A DNA stretch of 64,000 nt from the NCBI RefSeq assembly GCF_015594845.1, contig NZ_JADNRK010000005.1, positions 62,001-126,000 of the forward strand. Reading direction: 5' to 3'. The notes under the pieces are model-generated. The model searched no databases and was not told the DNA's origin. It saw only the letters and a program-made list of their open reading frames with translations. Source of the stretch: Alkalibacter mobilis (GTDB taxonomy: Bacteria; Bacillota; Clostridia; Eubacteriales; Alkalibacteraceae). Shown here one piece after another: positions 63,338 through 64,000 of this stretch; the stretch's first letter is position 1; every line of letters begins with the position of its first letter. The position numbers and the translations under genes are program-made.

Positions 63338-64000
63338 TTATAGTATTGTTATCCATCCAAATTTATCTTCAGCTTTTCCGTACTGGATATCAGTCATTTC
63401 GCTGTAAAGTCTTTGAGATGCTTCGCCGATCTTTCCGTCGTTGATCACCATATCGTTGCCTTTGAAAGCAAGTACTCCAATCGGGGATATTACCGCAGCA
63501 GTTCCGGTTGCAAATGCTTCTTCCAGTTTTCCCTCATTATGATAGGCTACCAACTCGTCAATGGTGATCTTTTGTTCAATCACTTCGTATCCCCAATCTC
63601 TAAGGAGTTTAATGGCAGAATCTCTTGTGATTCCTGAAAGTATGCTCCCTTCCAAAGGTGCTGTATAAATTTTTCCGTCGATCTTGAAGAAAGCGTTGCT
63701 CGTTCCCACTTCTTCAATGTATTTTCTTTCTTTTCCGTCCAACCACAATACCTGTGAATATCCCTTTTTATTTGCCTCCACCTGGGCTTTCAAGCTTGCC
63801 GCATAGTTGCCGCCTGTTTTGGCAAATCCGGTACCGCCTGGCACGGCTCTGACAAATTGGTCCTCAACAAATATCTTTGTTGGATTTAAACCTTCCTTGT
63901 AATATGCGCCAACAGGCGATAAAATTACCATGAACTTGTAAGTTGATGCCGGCCTGACGCCTAAAAACGGATCGGTTGCTATTACGAATGGTCTTACGTA
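63338..64000 (-). CDS. ilvE: Branched-chain amino acid aminotransferase, C-terminal part (cut by window edge)
   Basis: The frame is open from the window edge at 64000 to the stop at 63338, 220 codons in all; the ATG at 63929-63931 is internal because YVRPFVIATDPFLGV before it is conserved family sequence. The PLP lysine lies in GTGFAKTGGNYAASL, and VLWLDGKERKYIEEVGTSNAF, SGITRDSAIKLL and FATGTAAVISPIGVL follow (shorter pieces of each are diagnostic). The enzyme moves amino groups between branched-chain amino acids and 2-oxoglutarate. About 140 N-terminal residues are outside the window. Confidence 0.94.
   Translation of the reverse strand, partial: YVRPFVIATDPFLGVRPASTYKFMVILSPVGAYYKEGLNPTKIFVEDQFVRAVPGGTGFAKTGGNYAASLKAQVEANKKGYSQVLWLDGKERKYIEEVGTSNAFFKIDGKIYTAPLEGSILSGITRDSAIKLLRDWGYEVIEQKITIDELVAYHNEGKLEEAFATGTAAVISPIGVLAFKGNDMVINDGKIGEASQRLYSEMTDIQYGKAEDKFGWITIL

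Overview
The window is a chromosomal segment of a low-GC, anaerobic Gram-positive bacterium of the Clostridia. The evidence is AGGAGG-type ribosome sites throughout, a ClpC/McsA/McsB stress operon, a SigB-type sigma operon, rubrerythrin, a GEMM-I c-di-GMP riboswitch and corrinoid-dependent methyl-transfer genes. The exact genus cannot be read from the sequence; an amino-acid or betaine-using relative of the Tissierellales/Peptostreptococcales is my guess. Most genes lie on the minus strand.

Positions 1-12,200 are a cell-surface region. It holds the start of a chemoreceptor, a 927-residue InlB-repeat surface protein behind a c-di-GMP riboswitch, a diguanylate cyclase, a membrane CapD/PglF-type sugar-nucleotide dehydratase, two membrane-anchored cohesin-domain proteins and a secreted SpoIID/SH3 protein ending in a dockerin. 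A two-TM potassium channel sits among them. Cohesins and a dockerin side by side suggest a small self-assembling wall complex.

Positions 12,300-18,300 carry a Ca2+/Na+ antiporter behind a yybP-ykoY (Mn2+) riboswitch, a MarR-MATE operon with two clear operators, tRNA-Arg(CCU), a VanY-like carboxypeptidase and glutamate dehydrogenase.

Positions 18,300-27,800 are a methylotrophic cluster for a quaternary amine, probably glycine betaine. It contains two BCCT transporters, a non-pyrrolysine MttB-family methyltransferase, two corrinoid proteins, a free-standing corrinoid cap domain, an MtrH-like methyl-THF:corrinoid methyltransferase, a DUF1638 protein and a PocR-AraC regulator. Transporters bring in the amine, the methyl group passes to a corrinoid protein and then to tetrahydrofolate.

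Positions 27,900-36,980 hold a PEP/pyruvate-binding protein, homocysteine synthesis (metA, O-acetylhomoserine sulfhydrylase) and a nickel/cobalt ECF transporter operon with CooT and DUF3842, preceded by an undescribed terminator-containing leader. Nickel uptake and CooT fit a CODH/acetyl-CoA synthase that could use the methyl-THF, but no CODH gene is visible here.

Positions 37,000-51,300 are mixed: glutaredoxin, rubrerythrin, MarR, MltG, a Crp/Fnr regulator, a zinc ABC operon with TspO, a pirin/DUF523/DsrE operon, exonuclease III, an O-antigen ligase-like protein and BirA. Positions 51,300-64,000 hold clpC-mcsB-mcsA led by a REP-associated (Y1) transposase gene where ctsR is expected, an EF-G-like GTPase, the ytxH-ytxG-rsbV-rsbW-sigB operon, ptsI-ptsH and the end of a branched-chain aminotransferase. 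Promoters matching the SigB consensus (GTTTAA, 12-15 nt, GGGWAW) lie before the sigB operon, glutaredoxin, pirin and ptsI, so part of a SigB regulon can be read directly.
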